Positions 25,932-36,068 of a stretch of DNA of 50,285 nt are shown in pieces; the stretch's first letter is position 1; each line of letters starts with the position of its first letter. The position numbers were made by a program, and so were the translations under genes. The notes below the pieces were generated by a model. That model saw nothing but the letters and a program-made list of their open reading frames with translations, searched no databases and was not told where the DNA came from. Source of the stretch: Clostridium sp. DSM 8431 (GTDB lineage Bacteria; Bacillota; Clostridia; Clostridiales; Clostridiaceae); the NCBI RefSeq assembly GCF_900116755.1, contig NZ_FPBY01000004.1, positions 1 through 50,285 of the forward strand, written 5' to 3'.

Positions 25932-26615
25932 ATGAGAGTTTTAATAGTAGAGGATGAAGTACAGCTATCTGAAGCGCTTGGAGCTATACTTGAAAAAAAT
26001 AATTACATAGTAGATAGAGTGTTTGATGGTGAAGATGGGCTTGATTACATAATTTCAGATATATATGATGTTGTGATTTTAGATATAATGCTTCCTAAGC
26101 TTAATGGACTTGAAGTTTTAAAAAGAGCGAGAAAGGAAGGAATAGATACACCTATTATACTTCTTACTGCTAAAGGAGAGGTATCTGATAAAGTTGCAGG
26201 GTTAGATTGTGGTGCTGATGATTATCTTCCAAAACCTTTTTACACAGAGGAACTTTTAGCTAGAATAAGAGCTCTTGGAAGAAGAAAGGGTGAGGTAGTT
26301 AATAATAATGCACTAGAGTTTCATGATATAACTCTTAATGTTGGGAATTTGGATTTAAGCTGTAATGGTAAGGTTATAAAGCTTACTGCTAAAGAATGTG
26401 GGCTTTTAGAACTACTTATTAATAGAAAAGGAATGATAACTAACAAGGATGATATTATAAGTAAGTTATGGGGATATGAATCTGATGCAGAGCATAATAA
26501 TGTAGAAGTTTATGTGTCTTTTATAAGAAGAAAACTTACTCATCTTAAGTCTAAAGTAGTAATTAAAGCTATTAGAAATATGGGGTATATTCTTGAATAT
26601 AAGGATGGAGAATAA
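25932..26615 (+). CDS. OmpR-family response regulator 1
   Basis: A 227-residue regulator. The receiver domain has Glu7/Asp8, phosphoacceptor Asp51, Thr79 and Lys101 (PKPF). A C-terminal winged-helix domain (about 128-225) includes LTAKECGLLELLINRKG. The frame is open upstream to 25896, but the ATG at 25932 follows GAGAGGTGA. The kinase gene starts one base after its stop. The stimulus is not apparent from sequence. Confidence 0.93.
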   Translation: MRVLIVEDEVQLSEALGAILEKNNYIVDRVFDGEDGLDYIISDIYDVVILDIMLPKLNGLEVLKRARKEGIDTPIILLTAKGEVSDKVAGLDCGADDYLPKPFYTEELLARIRALGRRKGEVVNNNALEFHDITLNVGNLDLSCNGKVIKLTAKECGLLELLINRKGMITNKDDIISKLWGYESDAEHNNVEVYVSFIRRKLTHLKSKVVIKAIRNMGYILEYKDGE

Positions 26616-26616
26616 T

Positions 26617-27834
26617 ATGTTTAAAAAACTTAAAAGAAAGTTTATAGCTGTAGGTATGATTTTAATTACTTCAATAATTTTACTTATATGTACAGCCATA
26701 TATATATCAACTAAAAGTAATTCAGAGTATATGATATTTTCTCAGCTTAAGGATAGTTTAAATGATATAAGAGTTGGTGATCCTGTAGTAAAAGGGCATT
26801 ATAAGGATACCATGCTTATTGTTTATGATACAAAAACATCAACAATAGCTTATGCTAATGAAGGTTCTTTAGATGAATCTTATGTACGAAATATAATATC
26901 ATCAGTACTTGAAAAGAAGAAACCTCAAGGGTTTATAGAGGAAAATGATTATAATCTAGCTTATGTTTATAAAACATCTCCTGTAGGCGTAGAAATAGCG
27001 TTAAAAGATAGTGGAATGTATAAAAAGACTATAAGAAAGTTAGTTATTTCGGAAATAATTATTGCAGGAGTTGGTATATTTTTATCCTATTTAATATCTC
27101 TATATGTAGCTAATAAAGCTGTTAAGCCTGTAGAAGAGGCGTATAATTCTCAAAAAAGATTTATTGCAGATGCTTCTCATGAATTAAAAACCCCTTTAGC
27201 TGTTGTTAAAACTAATGTTGAAATACTTAAGGCAAATAAAAGTGAAACTATTGAAAGCCAGGAAAAGTGGATTAATTATATTTCTTTTCAAACAGATAGA
27301 ATGTCAAAGCTAGTAAATGATCTTTTATATCTAGCTAAAGCAGATAATAATGAGGTACTTGGAGTCCAGTCTAAGTTTGATATAAGTGAAGCTATACTTG
27401 ATCAGATGCTTAGTTTTGAAGCTGTAATTTATGAAAATGAATTGGGCTTAGATTATGATATTCAAGATAATATCATGTTTTATGGTAATAAAGAAGGAAT
27501 TAATCAACTAGTAGGTATATTAGTTGATAATGCTATAAAGCATTCTTATAAAAATAAAGATATAAAGGTTAGTTTAAAAGAAGATAAAGGAATTATTAGA
27601 TTTTCAGTAACTAATTATGGAGATAATATACCTAAGGAAGAATTAGATAAGATATTTGAAAGATTTTATAGAGTAGATAAATCTAGATCTAAGGAAAAAG
27701 GGGGATATGGTTTAGGATTATCTATAGCTAAAACTATAGTAAGTAAGGAAAATGGAAACATTAGAGCATTTAGTGATAATAACGTTATTAATTTGGTTGT
27801 TGAATTAAACTCTCCAAGTATTAATAAAAACTAA
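26617..27834 (+). CDS. Sensor histidine kinase 1
   Basis: A 405-residue membrane kinase: membrane helices at about 10-32 and 142-166 flank a short extracellular domain of about 110 residues. The HisKA domain has His188 (ADASHELKTPL). The HATPase domain has the N box (LVDNAIKHS) and G boxes (KGGYGLGLSIAK). GGATGGAG precedes the ATG at 26617, immediately after the regulator stop. It lacks a HAMP domain that can be recognised confidently. Confidence 0.93.
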   Translation: MFKKLKRKFIAVGMILITSIILLICTAIYISTKSNSEYMIFSQLKDSLNDIRVGDPVVKGHYKDTMLIVYDTKTSTIAYANEGSLDESYVRNIISSVLEKKKPQGFIEENDYNLAYVYKTSPVGVEIALKDSGMYKKTIRKLVISEIIIAGVGIFLSYLISLYVANKAVKPVEEAYNSQKRFIADASHELKTPLAVVKTNVEILKANKSETIESQEKWINYISFQTDRMSKLVNDLLYLAKADNNEVLGVQSKFDISEAILDQMLSFEAVIYENELGLDYDIQDNIMFYGNKEGINQLVGILVDNAIKHSYKNKDIKVSLKEDKGIIRFSVTNYGDNIPKEELDKIFERFYRVDKSRSKEKGGYGLGLSIAKTIVSKENGNIRAFSDNNVINLVVELNSPSINKN

Positions 27835-27847
27835 ATAATGAAATTTT

Positions 27848-27895
27848 AAATTATATTGATAAGGAGCTAATCTCTTTTCAATATAATTTTTTTAT
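27848..27895 (+). terminator. Terminator of two-component system 1
   Basis: AAATTATATTGA (27848-27859) and TCAATATAATTT (27878-27889), followed by more Ts. AT-only stem but 12 bp long. Confidence 0.75.
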
Positions 27896-28002
27896 TTAAT
27901 AAGTATTTTTTGATTAGTGTTAAAAATAAATTATTTTAAGCATATAACAGAAAAGAAACACATATAATTTAAGGTTAATATATAAAAAAGTAAGGAGGTA
28001 CT

Positions 28003-28014
28003 ATGATACATTAG
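28003..28014 (+). other. Three-codon minigene in the chemoreceptor leader
   Basis: AAGGAGGT stands 3 nt before ATG-ATA-CAT-TAG (Met-Ile-His-stop), 22 nt before the real chemoreceptor start. The strong binding site with a tiny frame could modulate translation or be the relic of an older start. Confidence 0.3.
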
Positions 28015-28036
28015 GGAACTTAAAGGGAGGGGTTTT

Positions 28037-30010
28037 ATGAGGAATAAAAAGTTATTTACAATCAAAAAAAGAGTACTTACCATAACAATTTCGTTGGTAT
28101 CTATAACTGTACTTGTTCTTTCATCAGTTGCTGTTTTTCAATTCTCTTCATTATCAAAAAGGGATTTTGAAAAAAATTCTATAAGTATTGAAGATAATAT
28201 TAATAAGCTAATTGGAAATAAGATTAATAGTATAGAAGATACTATGAACTATGTTGTAGAGAATACTGACATTAATAGTACAGATGATTTCTTACAAAAG
28301 GGTAAATTTATTAATGAAAGTTTAGAGGGAATACAGCTGATTTATTTATATAATGTAGATAATAAGTCATTTGTTACTTATCCTGAAAAAGATGTATCAA
28401 CTGTTACTGCAGAAGAAAAAGAGTGGTATAAAGAAGCTCAGGCGTCAACTGGTGAAATGCGAGTTACTAAGGTTTATAAAGACTCTTTAAATAATAATAT
28501 AGTTACAATGGTGAAACCTGTAATAGAAAAGAATAATTTAAAAGCAGTATTATGTATTGATTATGTATTAAGTGATTTGCAAAAAGATATACTAGATGCC
28601 AAGTTTGGTGATAGTGGAATAGTATCTTTATTAGATTCTAAAGGAGAAGTCATAGCTAGTAATCATGAAGAGTTAATTAACAGTGATAATATTATGAAAA
28701 ATTCAGTATGGGATATAATAAGTGGCAATGAATCAGGGACATTGGATTTTTTTAATGGTGAAGAAGAGTATAAAACAGCATATACATCAGTTAAATCAAC
28801 AGGTTGGAAGTTATTGTTACAGTTGCCAAAGACAGAATATGGGCAAAATCAAAAGTATTTTATTATGAATACATCTATAGTAGCTCTTATTGCATTGATT
28901 GCAGCCATTATTGATGCTGTATCATTTTCAGGTAGACTAAGCAAAAAAATAAAAAAAATAAATGAAGGAATATCAAAGGGAAGTATTGGAGATTTTAGTG
29001 AAAATATTATTATAAAACCTGGTGATGAACTTAGTTTAATGGCTGAAGGTTTTAATAGTATGCAGGATAATATATCTAACTTAATTTCAGTTACTGGGAT
29101 TTCTATAAAGGATATTGATGAGTCATCTAATAATTTATATAAAATGAGTAATCAGGTTTCAAAGGCAATGAATGATGTTGCAGAAACTATTACAGAAATA
29201 TCCAAAGGAAGTATAGAGTCAGCTCAAAGTTTAGAAGTACTACTTGGAAGTTTAGATGATATTTCAAAGGAAATTGATAATATAAATGAATTGAGTATGT
29301 CTATAGGAGTGTTATCAAAAGAAACTAATAATTTAAGTAGCAATGGTCTTAATACTATAAATGTAGTAATGAGTAAATCTAATGATACAAAGAAAAGTGT
29401 ATCAGATGTTAATAGAGTTGTTTTAGATGTAGAAGATAGTGTTAAGAATATAGCTATTATGAATGAGACTATAGCTGAAATTACAGAACAGACAAATCTT
29501 TTAGCATTAAATGCAGCTATAGAAGCTGCAAGAGCAGGAGAATCAGGAAAAGGTTTTGCTGTTGTTGCTGAAGAGATTAGAAAATTAGCAGAGCAAACTG
29601 CATCATCAGCTCAAAATATTAGTGATGTTATAGAACAGGTAGGAGAAAGGGTAAATATAGTAGTAAACTATGTTAAGCAAACTAATAGTATAGTAGAAGT
29701 GCAACAAAATTCAGTAGCAGATGCAAAAGAGATGTTTTCTAAAATAACAGATCAAGTAAATAGGTTAAATAATAATATAGAGGATATTGTTAAAGATATA
29801 GAAAAGGTTAATAGCAGTAAGGATAGTATCATAAAGGAGGCAGAAAATATATCTTCAATAGTAGAAGAAACTTCAGCAGGAACAGAAGAAGTTACAGCTA
29901 ATACTGAAGAGGTATCAGCATCTACAGAAGATGTACTTTCACATGTAGAAAAGCTTAAAAATCTAAGCCATGACCTTAATATTGAAATATGTAAATTTAA
30001 ATTGAAATAA
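28037..30010 (+). CDS. Methyl-accepting chemotaxis protein
   Basis: A 657-residue chemoreceptor. A membrane helix (about 13-35) is followed by an extracellular dCache-like sensor (about 36-275), a second helix (about 277-297), a HAMP region and a long coiled-coil signalling domain. The hairpin tip, near residues 482-520, has the conserved [19 protein letters not shown]. It would control CheA activity at the membrane. The ligand is unknown. AAAGGGAGGGG precedes the ATG. It stands alone between two terminators, with no che or flagellar genes nearby. Confidence 0.92.
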   Translation: MRNKKLFTIKKRVLTITISLVSITVLVLSSVAVFQFSSLSKRDFEKNSISIEDNINKLIGNKINSIEDTMNYVVENTDINSTDDFLQKGKFINESLEGIQLIYLYNVDNKSFVTYPEKDVSTVTAEEKEWYKEAQASTGEMRVTKVYKDSLNNNIVTMVKPVIEKNNLKAVLCIDYVLSDLQKDILDAKFGDSGIVSLLDSKGEVIASNHEELINSDNIMKNSVWDIISGNESGTLDFFNGEEEYKTAYTSVKSTGWKLLLQLPKTEYGQNQKYFIMNTSIVALIALIAAIIDAVSFSGRLSKKIKKINEGISKGSIGDFSENIIIKPGDELSLMAEGFNSMQDNISNLISVTGISIKDIDESSNNLYKMSNQVSKAMNDVAETITEISKGSIESAQSLEVLLGSLDDISKEIDNINELSMSIGVLSKETNNLSSNGLNTINVVMSKSNDTKKSVSDVNRVVLDVEDSVKNIAIMNETIAEITEQTNLLALNAAIEAARAGESGKGFAVVAEEIRKLAEQTASSAQNISDVIEQVGERVNIVVNYVKQTNSIVEVQQNSVADAKEMFSKITDQVNRLNNNIEDIVKDIEKVNSSKDSIIKEAENISSIVEETSAGTEEVTANTEEVSASTEDVLSHVEKLKNLSHDLNIEICKFKLK

Positions 30011-30015
30011 GTTTA

Positions 30016-30062
30016 AATAAGCAGGAGAATATATCGAGAGATGTATTTTCCTGCTTATTATT
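30016..30062 (+). terminator. Terminator of the chemoreceptor gene
   Basis: AATAAGCAGGA (30016-30026) and TCCTGCTTATT (30049-30059) with an inner ATA/TAT extension. The T-run is interrupted (ATTATTATG). Confidence 0.7.
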
Positions 30063-30123
30063 ATGTATTACTTAAAAATATTAAGTTTGGATATTAATAA
30101 AAATTTAATAAAGGCAGTTTAAA

Positions 30124-30152
30124 TTTATGCTTTAATAAGGATAGGTTATAAT
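30124..30152 (+). promoter_or_regulatory. Promoter of two-component system 2
   Basis: TATAAT at 30147-30152 with a weak TTTATG 17 bp upstream. Two copies of TTTAATAA (30104 and 30131) flank the -35, possibly regulator sites. Confidence 0.5.
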
Positions 30153-30182
30153 AAGGTTAGAAAACCTAAGGGGGTCTTAATT

Positions 30183-30866
30183 ATGTATAATGTTTTAGTG
30201 GTAGATGATGAAAAAGAAATCAGAGACGCCATAGAAATATATCTAAGAGGTGAACATCTTAATGTAATTAAAGCAGAAGATGGATTAGAAGCTTTAGATG
30301 TGCTAGAAACCAAGCAAATTCACTTGATTATATTAGATATTATGATGCCAAGAATGGATGGTATAAAAACTTGCATGAGAATAAGAGAAACTGATAATAT
30401 TCCTATAATTATGCTATCAGCAAAAGGAGAAGATTCAGATAAAATTTTAGGTCTTAATGTTGGTGCTGATGATTACATAGCAAAACCATTTAATCATCTT
30501 GAACTTGTGGCTAGAGTAAAGTCACAGCTTAGAAGATATGAAAAGCCTCTTAATGTAGAAGATAAAGGTATTATTAAAGTAAGGGATCTTGAAATAGATA
30601 CTTTAGCAAAAAGAATAACTGTAAGAGGAGAAGAAGTAAGAGTCACAGCAACTGAATATAAAATATTACATCTTCTTGCTTCAAACTTAGGGCGTATTTT
30701 TTCTATAAAGGAGATATATGAGAAAGTTTGGGGAGAGCCTTTTTATAAAAGTGAAAATACAGTTACTGTACACATAAGAAGAATAAGAGAAAAAATTGAG
30801 TTAAATACAAAGGAGCCAGAATATATTAAGGTGGTGTGGGGGATTGGTTACAAAATTGAAAAATAA
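30183..30866 (+). CDS. OmpR-family response regulator 2
   Basis: A 227-residue regulator with receiver residues Asp8/Asp9, phosphoacceptor Asp52 and Lys in AKPF, then a winged-helix domain with VTATEYKILHLLASNLGRIFS. It resembles the VanR/YycF-like group. GGGGG precedes the ATG. It overlaps the kinase start by 23 nt if that kinase uses TTG at 30844. Confidence 0.93.
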   Translation: MYNVLVVDDEKEIRDAIEIYLRGEHLNVIKAEDGLEALDVLETKQIHLIILDIMMPRMDGIKTCMRIRETDNIPIIMLSAKGEDSDKILGLNVGADDYIAKPFNHLELVARVKSQLRRYEKPLNVEDKGIIKVRDLEIDTLAKRITVRGEEVRVTATEYKILHLLASNLGRIFSIKEIYEKVWGEPFYKSENTVTVHIRRIREKIELNTKEPEYIKVVWGIGYKIEK

Positions 30867-32670
30867 GATTAAATATTATCTTAAAAATGTCTGGCTTATA
30901 GAAATTGTAATAGTACTTTTTATTATAGGGTATTTTGGAATGGAGATATTTAAGGGCTTTTCACCTAATTCATACTCTAGAGCTATTTCGGCAGTTGAAG
31001 CTGTATTAAACCCTAAAGATTACTATGAAGAATCTTTGCAAAGTGACTCTCATGAGTTAATGCAAATGGTATATAACGAAACAGATTCTTTTAGATTCTT
31101 GATGTTTGGAGATAGTAATGTAAAAACAATACTTCAAAAAAATTTTTTATATAAAACTTATGAAAAACGAGGTTATGAAATAAAGGATAATGTTTTCTTT
31201 ATAATTAGAAATAAATACACAAATGAAGTATATACTAATGATCCAAATCAATATTTTCAATTAGCTAATGCAGAATATTCTAAGGATAATATATTATCAT
31301 ACCTTGATGAAAAGTATAATGGAAAAGAATTATACTTATATTATGACAATGAAAATAAGTTTAATAATTTAGTTGATAATGAAGAGGTAACTGCAGATAA
31401 TGATGTTATATCAAATTTTGAAGAGTATTACTACACATCTGTAGATACTTATGAACAAACTTCAGATAAGAGAGTGTTTGAGTATTTAAGTATTCTTGCT
31501 ATAATCGGAATGTTTTTGCTTATTAAAATTGTGCTCTATTTTATTTTCTCAAATAATAAAAAGATAAGAGGAAACTTTATTTTGAACAGTATATATGTAT
31601 TGAAGTATGGTTTTTCTTTTAAGCAGACTAGGAGAACTTTAATTGTAACTATTATATGTTCAATATTATTCTTTATATTATATCTTTATTTATTAGCTAT
31701 TGGAGGATATGAAAGTAATTTATTAGTTACATTCTTTAGACTTTATCCATTTAAGGGAAGTTTTCTTTTAATGATACTTCCTACTATAGGAATTATGTAT
31801 TCTATTAAGAAGACAATAGAAATATGCATGGTTAATGAAAGTTTAGAAAAGATTAATAATGGAGACCTTAATTATCATATAGTTGAGCAGGGAAGTCCTG
31901 AAATATTGGAACTTATAGAGAATATTAATAAGATACAGACTGGTTATGAAATTGCTGTTGAAGATACTTTAAGAAATGAGAAGTTAAAGACAGAACTTAT
32001 TTCAAATGTTTCTCATGATTTAAGAACACCTTTAACATCTATAATTAATTATGTAAATATATTAAAATCCCCTGAAATAACAGAGGATGAGCGTAATGAT
32101 TATTTAAAGATAGTAGATAAAAAAGCTAAAAAGCTTAAAGTGCTTATTGATGATTTATTTGAGATGTCAAAGATTAATAGTGGAAAGATAAAATTAAATA
32201 GGGATAGAATAGATATAATGTCATTAATACATCAGGTTGTTGGTGAATATGCATATCTTTATGAAGATAAAAATATAGAATTTAAAATAAGTAGTGAATC
32301 TGAAGAAATATATATGGATCTTGATGGAAATATGATGTCCAGAGTTATAGAGAATATTGTTATAAATGCACTTAAGTATTCTTTGGAAAATACAAGGGTT
32401 TATATAGATGTTAGAGAAAGTCAGGATAATGTTGAAATTTCATGTAAGAACATCGCTAATTATGAAATGAATTTTAATAATGATGAAATAATTGAAAGAT
32501 TTGCAAGAGGAGATAGGTCTAGAAATTCTAAAGTTGAAGGTTCTGGACTTGGACTTGCTATAACAAAGAGTATTATTGAACTTCATAATGGAACTATTAA
32601 TATTTTAAAAGAAGGGGATATGTTTAAGATATTTATTCATCTTCCAAAGAAAGTAGAGGAAAATAGCTAG
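30844..32670 (+). CDS. Large sensor histidine kinase 2
   Basis: A 608-residue kinase with unusual topology: one N-terminal helix (about 15-35), a 170-residue extracellular region, then helices near 212-232, 263-290 and 300-325, a HAMP-like segment, HisKA with His391 (NVSHDLRTPL) and a HATPase domain (GSGLGLAI). No ATG starts the frame; TTG at 30844 is taken because AAGGTGG lies 9 nt upstream, with TTG at 30856 as alternative. It forms a pair with the overlapping regulator. The multi-helix middle part resembles VanS/GraS-like envelope sensors only loosely. Confidence 0.88.
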   Translation: MVTKLKNKIKYYLKNVWLIEIVIVLFIIGYFGMEIFKGFSPNSYSRAISAVEAVLNPKDYYEESLQSDSHELMQMVYNETDSFRFLMFGDSNVKTILQKNFLYKTYEKRGYEIKDNVFFIIRNKYTNEVYTNDPNQYFQLANAEYSKDNILSYLDEKYNGKELYLYYDNENKFNNLVDNEEVTADNDVISNFEEYYYTSVDTYEQTSDKRVFEYLSILAIIGMFLLIKIVLYFIFSNNKKIRGNFILNSIYVLKYGFSFKQTRRTLIVTIICSILFFILYLYLLAIGGYESNLLVTFFRLYPFKGSFLLMILPTIGIMYSIKKTIEICMVNESLEKINNGDLNYHIVEQGSPEILELIENINKIQTGYEIAVEDTLRNEKLKTELISNVSHDLRTPLTSIINYVNILKSPEITEDERNDYLKIVDKKAKKLKVLIDDLFEMSKINSGKIKLNRDRIDIMSLIHQVVGEYAYLYEDKNIEFKISSESEEIYMDLDGNMMSRVIENIVINALKYSLENTRVYIDVRESQDNVEISCKNIANYEMNFNNDEIIERFARGDRSRNSKVEGSGLGLAITKSIIELHNGTINILKEGDMFKIFIHLPKKVEENS

Positions 32671-32698
32671 CTTAAAATTTAGGCTGGCTTTTTCTTTT
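32664..32698 (+). terminator. Terminator of two-component system 2
   Basis: AGCTAGC (32665-32671), which contains the kinase stop codon, pairs with GCTGGCT (32683-32689), followed by TTTTCTTTTT. Confidence 0.75.
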
Positions 32699-33128
32699 TA
32701 TATAAAGATATAAGGAAATATAAAAAATGATTATTAAAATTATATTTTTGAATCATATTATTATATTGTAGATGAATATATTAATTAAGTAAGAGATTTT
32801 TTGATTTTTTCTAGTTTTATAAAAATAGTTGGTTTTCTAGGCTAAAAAAATTACATAACTGTTAGTGGAGTTGAGTTGTTTTTTGACGATTTTAGTGTTT
32901 CTATATTATATAGAAACAAATTTATAATTATATAATTTAATTTGAATATAATATGAAAAGAAATTATTTGGAGTTATAAATTATAGAGGGGATATTGCTA
33001 AAGAATATAGGAAAACTTATTTTATAAATGGATATTTTTGTGAAGAAAATTAATAATTTATTCTAAATTTACAATGTTTTTGATGATTTTTACAAGTAAA
33101 ATTAGTTAATTTTTTAGCAATTTAAAGG
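32699..33128 (+). other. AT-rich intergenic region with a 21-bp palindrome
   Basis: No gene is visible. TTGACG (32883-32888) lies 17 bp before TTATAT (32906-32911), a possible weak promoter. A perfect palindrome of GTTTCTATAT and ATATAGAAAC around one T (32897-32917) overlaps that -10. Any transcript would run about 340 nt before ptsI. Confidence 0.45.
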
Positions 33129-33156
33129 TTAACATGTTCAAAAAATATGTTATAAT
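33129..33156 (+). promoter_or_regulatory. Promoter of ptsI
   Basis: TTAACA (33129-33134), 16 bp, TATAAT (33151-33156) with an extended -10 TGT. The transcript starts at a hairpin: AAGTAAAC (33162-33169) with GTTTACTT (33180-33187). Confidence 0.75.
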
Positions 33157-33261
33157 GATTTAAGTAAACAAGTTTAAAGGTTTACTTGGGGGGAATTGGA
33201 AAAACGAATTGAAGTTTTTTTAAGATTTAGTAATATATTATTTCGAGGAGGATCATTAATT

Positions 33262-34881
33262 ATGAAAAAAGGTATTGCCGCTTCAAAAGGATATGCAATA
33301 GGAAAAGTATTTGTACAAGAAAATGAAGAAATAGTTATAACTGATGCAAAGGTATCAGATATAGAAGCTGAAAAAGCTAAATTAAAAAGTGCTTTAGATG
33401 CATCGAGAGAACAGCTAGAAAAGATAAAAGAAAAAGCAGCAAAAGAAATGGGAGAAGAAAAAGCAGCAGTTTTTGAAGCTCACATAACATTACTAGATGA
33501 TCCTGAATTTACAGGAGCTATGGAAATGGAAATAGCCAATAATAGCATTAATGCTATGAAGGCAGTAGAAAGTGTAACTAATACTTTCGTTGCAATTTTC
33601 GATGCAATGGAAGATGCATATATGAAAGAAAGAGCTGCAGATATAAAGGACGTATCTAAGAGAATTATTTCAAACTTAGCAGGTAAGGGTGGAGATGCTT
33701 TTGCAATTACTGAAGCTAATACAGTAGTTGTTGCTCACGACTTAACTCCATCAGATACAGCTCAATTAGATAGAACTAAGGTAATTGGTTTTATGACTGA
33801 TATCGGTGGTAGAACTTCACATGCAGCTATAATGGCTAGAACATTAGAAATCCCAGCTGTACTTGGATTAGGAGATATAACAGAATCTGTTAAGACTGGA
33901 GATACAGTTATATTAGATGGTATTACAGGTGATGTAATAGTAAATCCAACAGAAGAACAAATAGCTGAATATCAAGCTAAAAAAGAAAAGTTCACTGCTG
34001 AACAAGAAGAATTAAAGAAATTAATAGATGTTAAGACTACAACTAAGTCTGGTAAGAGAGTAGAAGTTTGTGGTAACATCGGTAAACCAGAAGATGTACT
34101 TGGTGTAATAGCTAACGGTGGAGATGGAGTTGGACTATTTAGAACTGAGTTCTTATATATGGATAGAGATAATGCTCCAACAGAAGAAGAACAATTTGAA
34201 AGTTATAAATTTGTTCTTGAAAAAATGGAAGGAAAACAAGTTGTAATAAGAACACTTGATATCGGTGGAGATAAGACTTTACCTTACTTACCATTACCTA
34301 AAGAAATGAATCCATTCTTAGGATATAGAGCAATAAGACTTTGCTTAGATAGAAAAGAATTATTCAAGGTTCAATTAAGAGCATTACTTAGAGCATCAGT
34401 ATATGGTAAGCTTTGCGTTATGTTCCCAATGATTTCAGGACTTGAAGAATTTATGCAAGCAAAAGAAGTTGTTGAAGAATGTAAGAAAGAATTAAAGGCT
34501 GAAGGAAAAGAATATTCAGATAACATTCAATGGGGTATCATGGTTGAAATTCCAGCAGCAGCAGTTATGGCTGATGAATTAGCTAAACATGTTGACTTCT
34601 TCTCAATTGGAACTAACGATTTAATTCAATATACATTAGCAGCTGACAGAATGAGTGAAAAGGTATCTTACCTATATAACCCAATGCATCCAGCTGTATT
34701 AAGACTTATAAAAATGACTATAGATGGAGCTCACAAACATGGTAAGTGGGTTGGAATGTGTGGAGAAATGGCAGGAGATGAAGCTGCTATCCCAACTCTA
34801 GTTGAATATGGATTAGACGAATTCTCAATGAGCGCAACATCTATATTAACAGCTAAGAAAATAATCTTAGATCAAGAATAA
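33262..34881 (+). CDS. ptsI: PTS enzyme I (phosphoenolpyruvate-protein phosphotransferase)
   Basis: A 539-residue enzyme I, which takes phosphate from phosphoenolpyruvate and passes it to HPr for sugar uptake. The phosphorylated histidine is His187 in GGRTSHAAIMA. The C-terminal PEP-binding barrel has GLFRTEFLYMDR, MFPMI and the GMCGEMAGD loop. The frame is open to 33196, but AGGAGGATC precedes the ATG at 33262 and the family starts there. ptsH is not adjacent, as is common in clostridia; ptsI is monocistronic with its own promoter and terminator. Confidence 0.96.
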   Translation: MKKGIAASKGYAIGKVFVQENEEIVITDAKVSDIEAEKAKLKSALDASREQLEKIKEKAAKEMGEEKAAVFEAHITLLDDPEFTGAMEMEIANNSINAMKAVESVTNTFVAIFDAMEDAYMKERAADIKDVSKRIISNLAGKGGDAFAITEANTVVVAHDLTPSDTAQLDRTKVIGFMTDIGGRTSHAAIMARTLEIPAVLGLGDITESVKTGDTVILDGITGDVIVNPTEEQIAEYQAKKEKFTAEQEELKKLIDVKTTTKSGKRVEVCGNIGKPEDVLGVIANGGDGVGLFRTEFLYMDRDNAPTEEEQFESYKFVLEKMEGKQVVIRTLDIGGDKTLPYLPLPKEMNPFLGYRAIRLCLDRKELFKVQLRALLRASVYGKLCVMFPMISGLEEFMQAKEVVEECKKELKAEGKEYSDNIQWGIMVEIPAAAVMADELAKHVDFFSIGTNDLIQYTLAADRMSEKVSYLYNPMHPAVLRLIKMTIDGAHKHGKWVGMCGEMAGDEAAIPTLVEYGLDEFSMSATSILTAKKIILDQE

Positions 34882-34887
34882 TAGATT

Positions 34888-34920
34888 TAAAAAAGGCTGC
34901 CTTTTGGTAGCCTTTTTTTG
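34888..34920 (+). terminator. Terminator of ptsI
   Basis: AAAAAAGGCTGCC, loop TTTT, GGTAGCCTTTTTTT: a classical strong terminator. Confidence 0.9.
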
Positions 34921-34997
34921 TTTAGATTGATTTTATATTTTAAGTTATATGAATATAATAAGAATGTAAAAAATATATGGCTTGCATGGAGGGACTT

Positions 34998-35531
34998 ATG
35001 AAGAAAGTATTTAAGATGTTTATTACATTTTTAAAAATAGGTGCATTTACCTTTGGTGGAGGTTATGCAATGATTCCGCTTATAGAAGAAGAGGTTGTTA
35101 ATAAAAATAAGTGGATAGATAAAGAGGAGTTTACTGATATGATTGTGTTAGCTCAAAGCCTACCAGGACCACTAGCTCTTAATTGTTCAGGGTTTATTGG
35201 AAATAAAGTATATGGGGTTTTAGGAGAAATTATAGCTATAATTGGCATAACACTTCCATCATTTTTAATGATATTGGCTATTGCTACTGTTTTTATGCAG
35301 TTTAGGGATAATTATTATGTTAATCTTGCATTTAAAGGTATTGCGGCAGTTGTACCAATACTTGTATTAGTAGGAGTTAGTAGTGTTTCTAAAGGGATAG
35401 AGAAAAATATTCAAAATTTAATAGTATTAGCAGTAGCATTATTCCTTCTTTTAGTATTTAATGTTAATCCTGTTTATGTAACTATAGCAGGTGCTGTTTA
35501 TGGAATGATTTTTTTTAGAAAGAAGGTTTAA
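34998..35531 (+). CDS. Chromate transporter family protein, half-size (first of pair)
   Basis: A 177-residue CHR domain protein with about five or six hydrophobic segments. The conserved FLKIGAFTFGGGYAMIPLIE and LPGPLALNCSGFIGNK motifs are present. Half-size CHR proteins usually occur as gene pairs, acting as an antiparallel dimer. Chromate export is the family function, but the physiological substrate in an anaerobe is unclear. The ATG at 34998 follows GGAGGG closely. The frame is open to 34977, where a GTG or ATG start is less well placed. Confidence 0.88.
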   Translation: MKKVFKMFITFLKIGAFTFGGGYAMIPLIEEEVVNKNKWIDKEEFTDMIVLAQSLPGPLALNCSGFIGNKVYGVLGEIIAIIGITLPSFLMILAIATVFMQFRDNYYVNLAFKGIAAVVPILVLVGVSSVSKGIEKNIQNLIVLAVALFLLLVFNVNPVYVTIAGAVYGMIFFRKKV

Positions 35532-35535
35532 GGTT

Positions 35536-36066
35536 ATGAAGATTTATATACAATTATTTTTAACTTTTTTTAAGATAGGGGCTTTCAGTTTTGGAGGAGG
35601 CTATGCCATGATTCCTTTTATTCAACGAGAAGTTATAGATAAGCATAATTGGATAAACTTAAGTAATTTTAGCGATATTATTGGGATATCACAAATGACA
35701 CCAGGTCCTGTTGCAGTTAATACAGCTACCTTTGTTGGATATAAACTTGCAGGAGTATTAGGAAGTTTAAGTGCGACTTTAGGAATAACAGTTGTTTCTT
35801 TTATACTAATCACATTAGTAAATAAAATAATGAATAAGTTTAAAGAATCTAAGTTATGGAAGGCTGCACTTTTAGGAATGAGGCCTGTTTTAATAGCACT
35901 AATATTAAATGCGTTTTTTTCTTTAGCAAAGACTTCCTATGTGGATATAAAATCAATTATAATGGCATTAGTATTAGGGGTAGGTTTATTTACTAAGAAA
36001 TTGAATCCTATTGTAGCTATTGGTATAGCTGCGGGATTAGGAATATTTGTGTGGGGAGGATTTTAG
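35536..36066 (+). CDS. Chromate transporter family protein, half-size (second of pair)
   Basis: A 176-residue homologue of the preceding gene, 4 nt downstream. FFKIGAFSFGGGYAMIPFIQ and MTPGPVAVNTATFVGYK correspond to the same CHR motifs. The two genes are cotranscribed and each is about half of a full-length ChrA. The binding site (AAGG) is weak, so coupling with the first gene is likely. Its end overlaps the upstream part of the next frame. Confidence 0.88.
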   Translation: MKIYIQLFLTFFKIGAFSFGGGYAMIPFIQREVIDKHNWINLSNFSDIIGISQMTPGPVAVNTATFVGYKLAGVLGSLSATLGITVVSFILITLVNKIMNKFKESKLWKAALLGMRPVLIALILNAFFSLAKTSYVDIKSIIMALVLGVGLFTKKLNPIVAIGIAAGLGIFVWGGF

Positions 36067-36068
36067 TA

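Noticed and set aside
32930-33060. Very short frames in the gap before ptsI
   Set aside because: Only 10-12 codon frames with weak binding sites exist. None looks coding.
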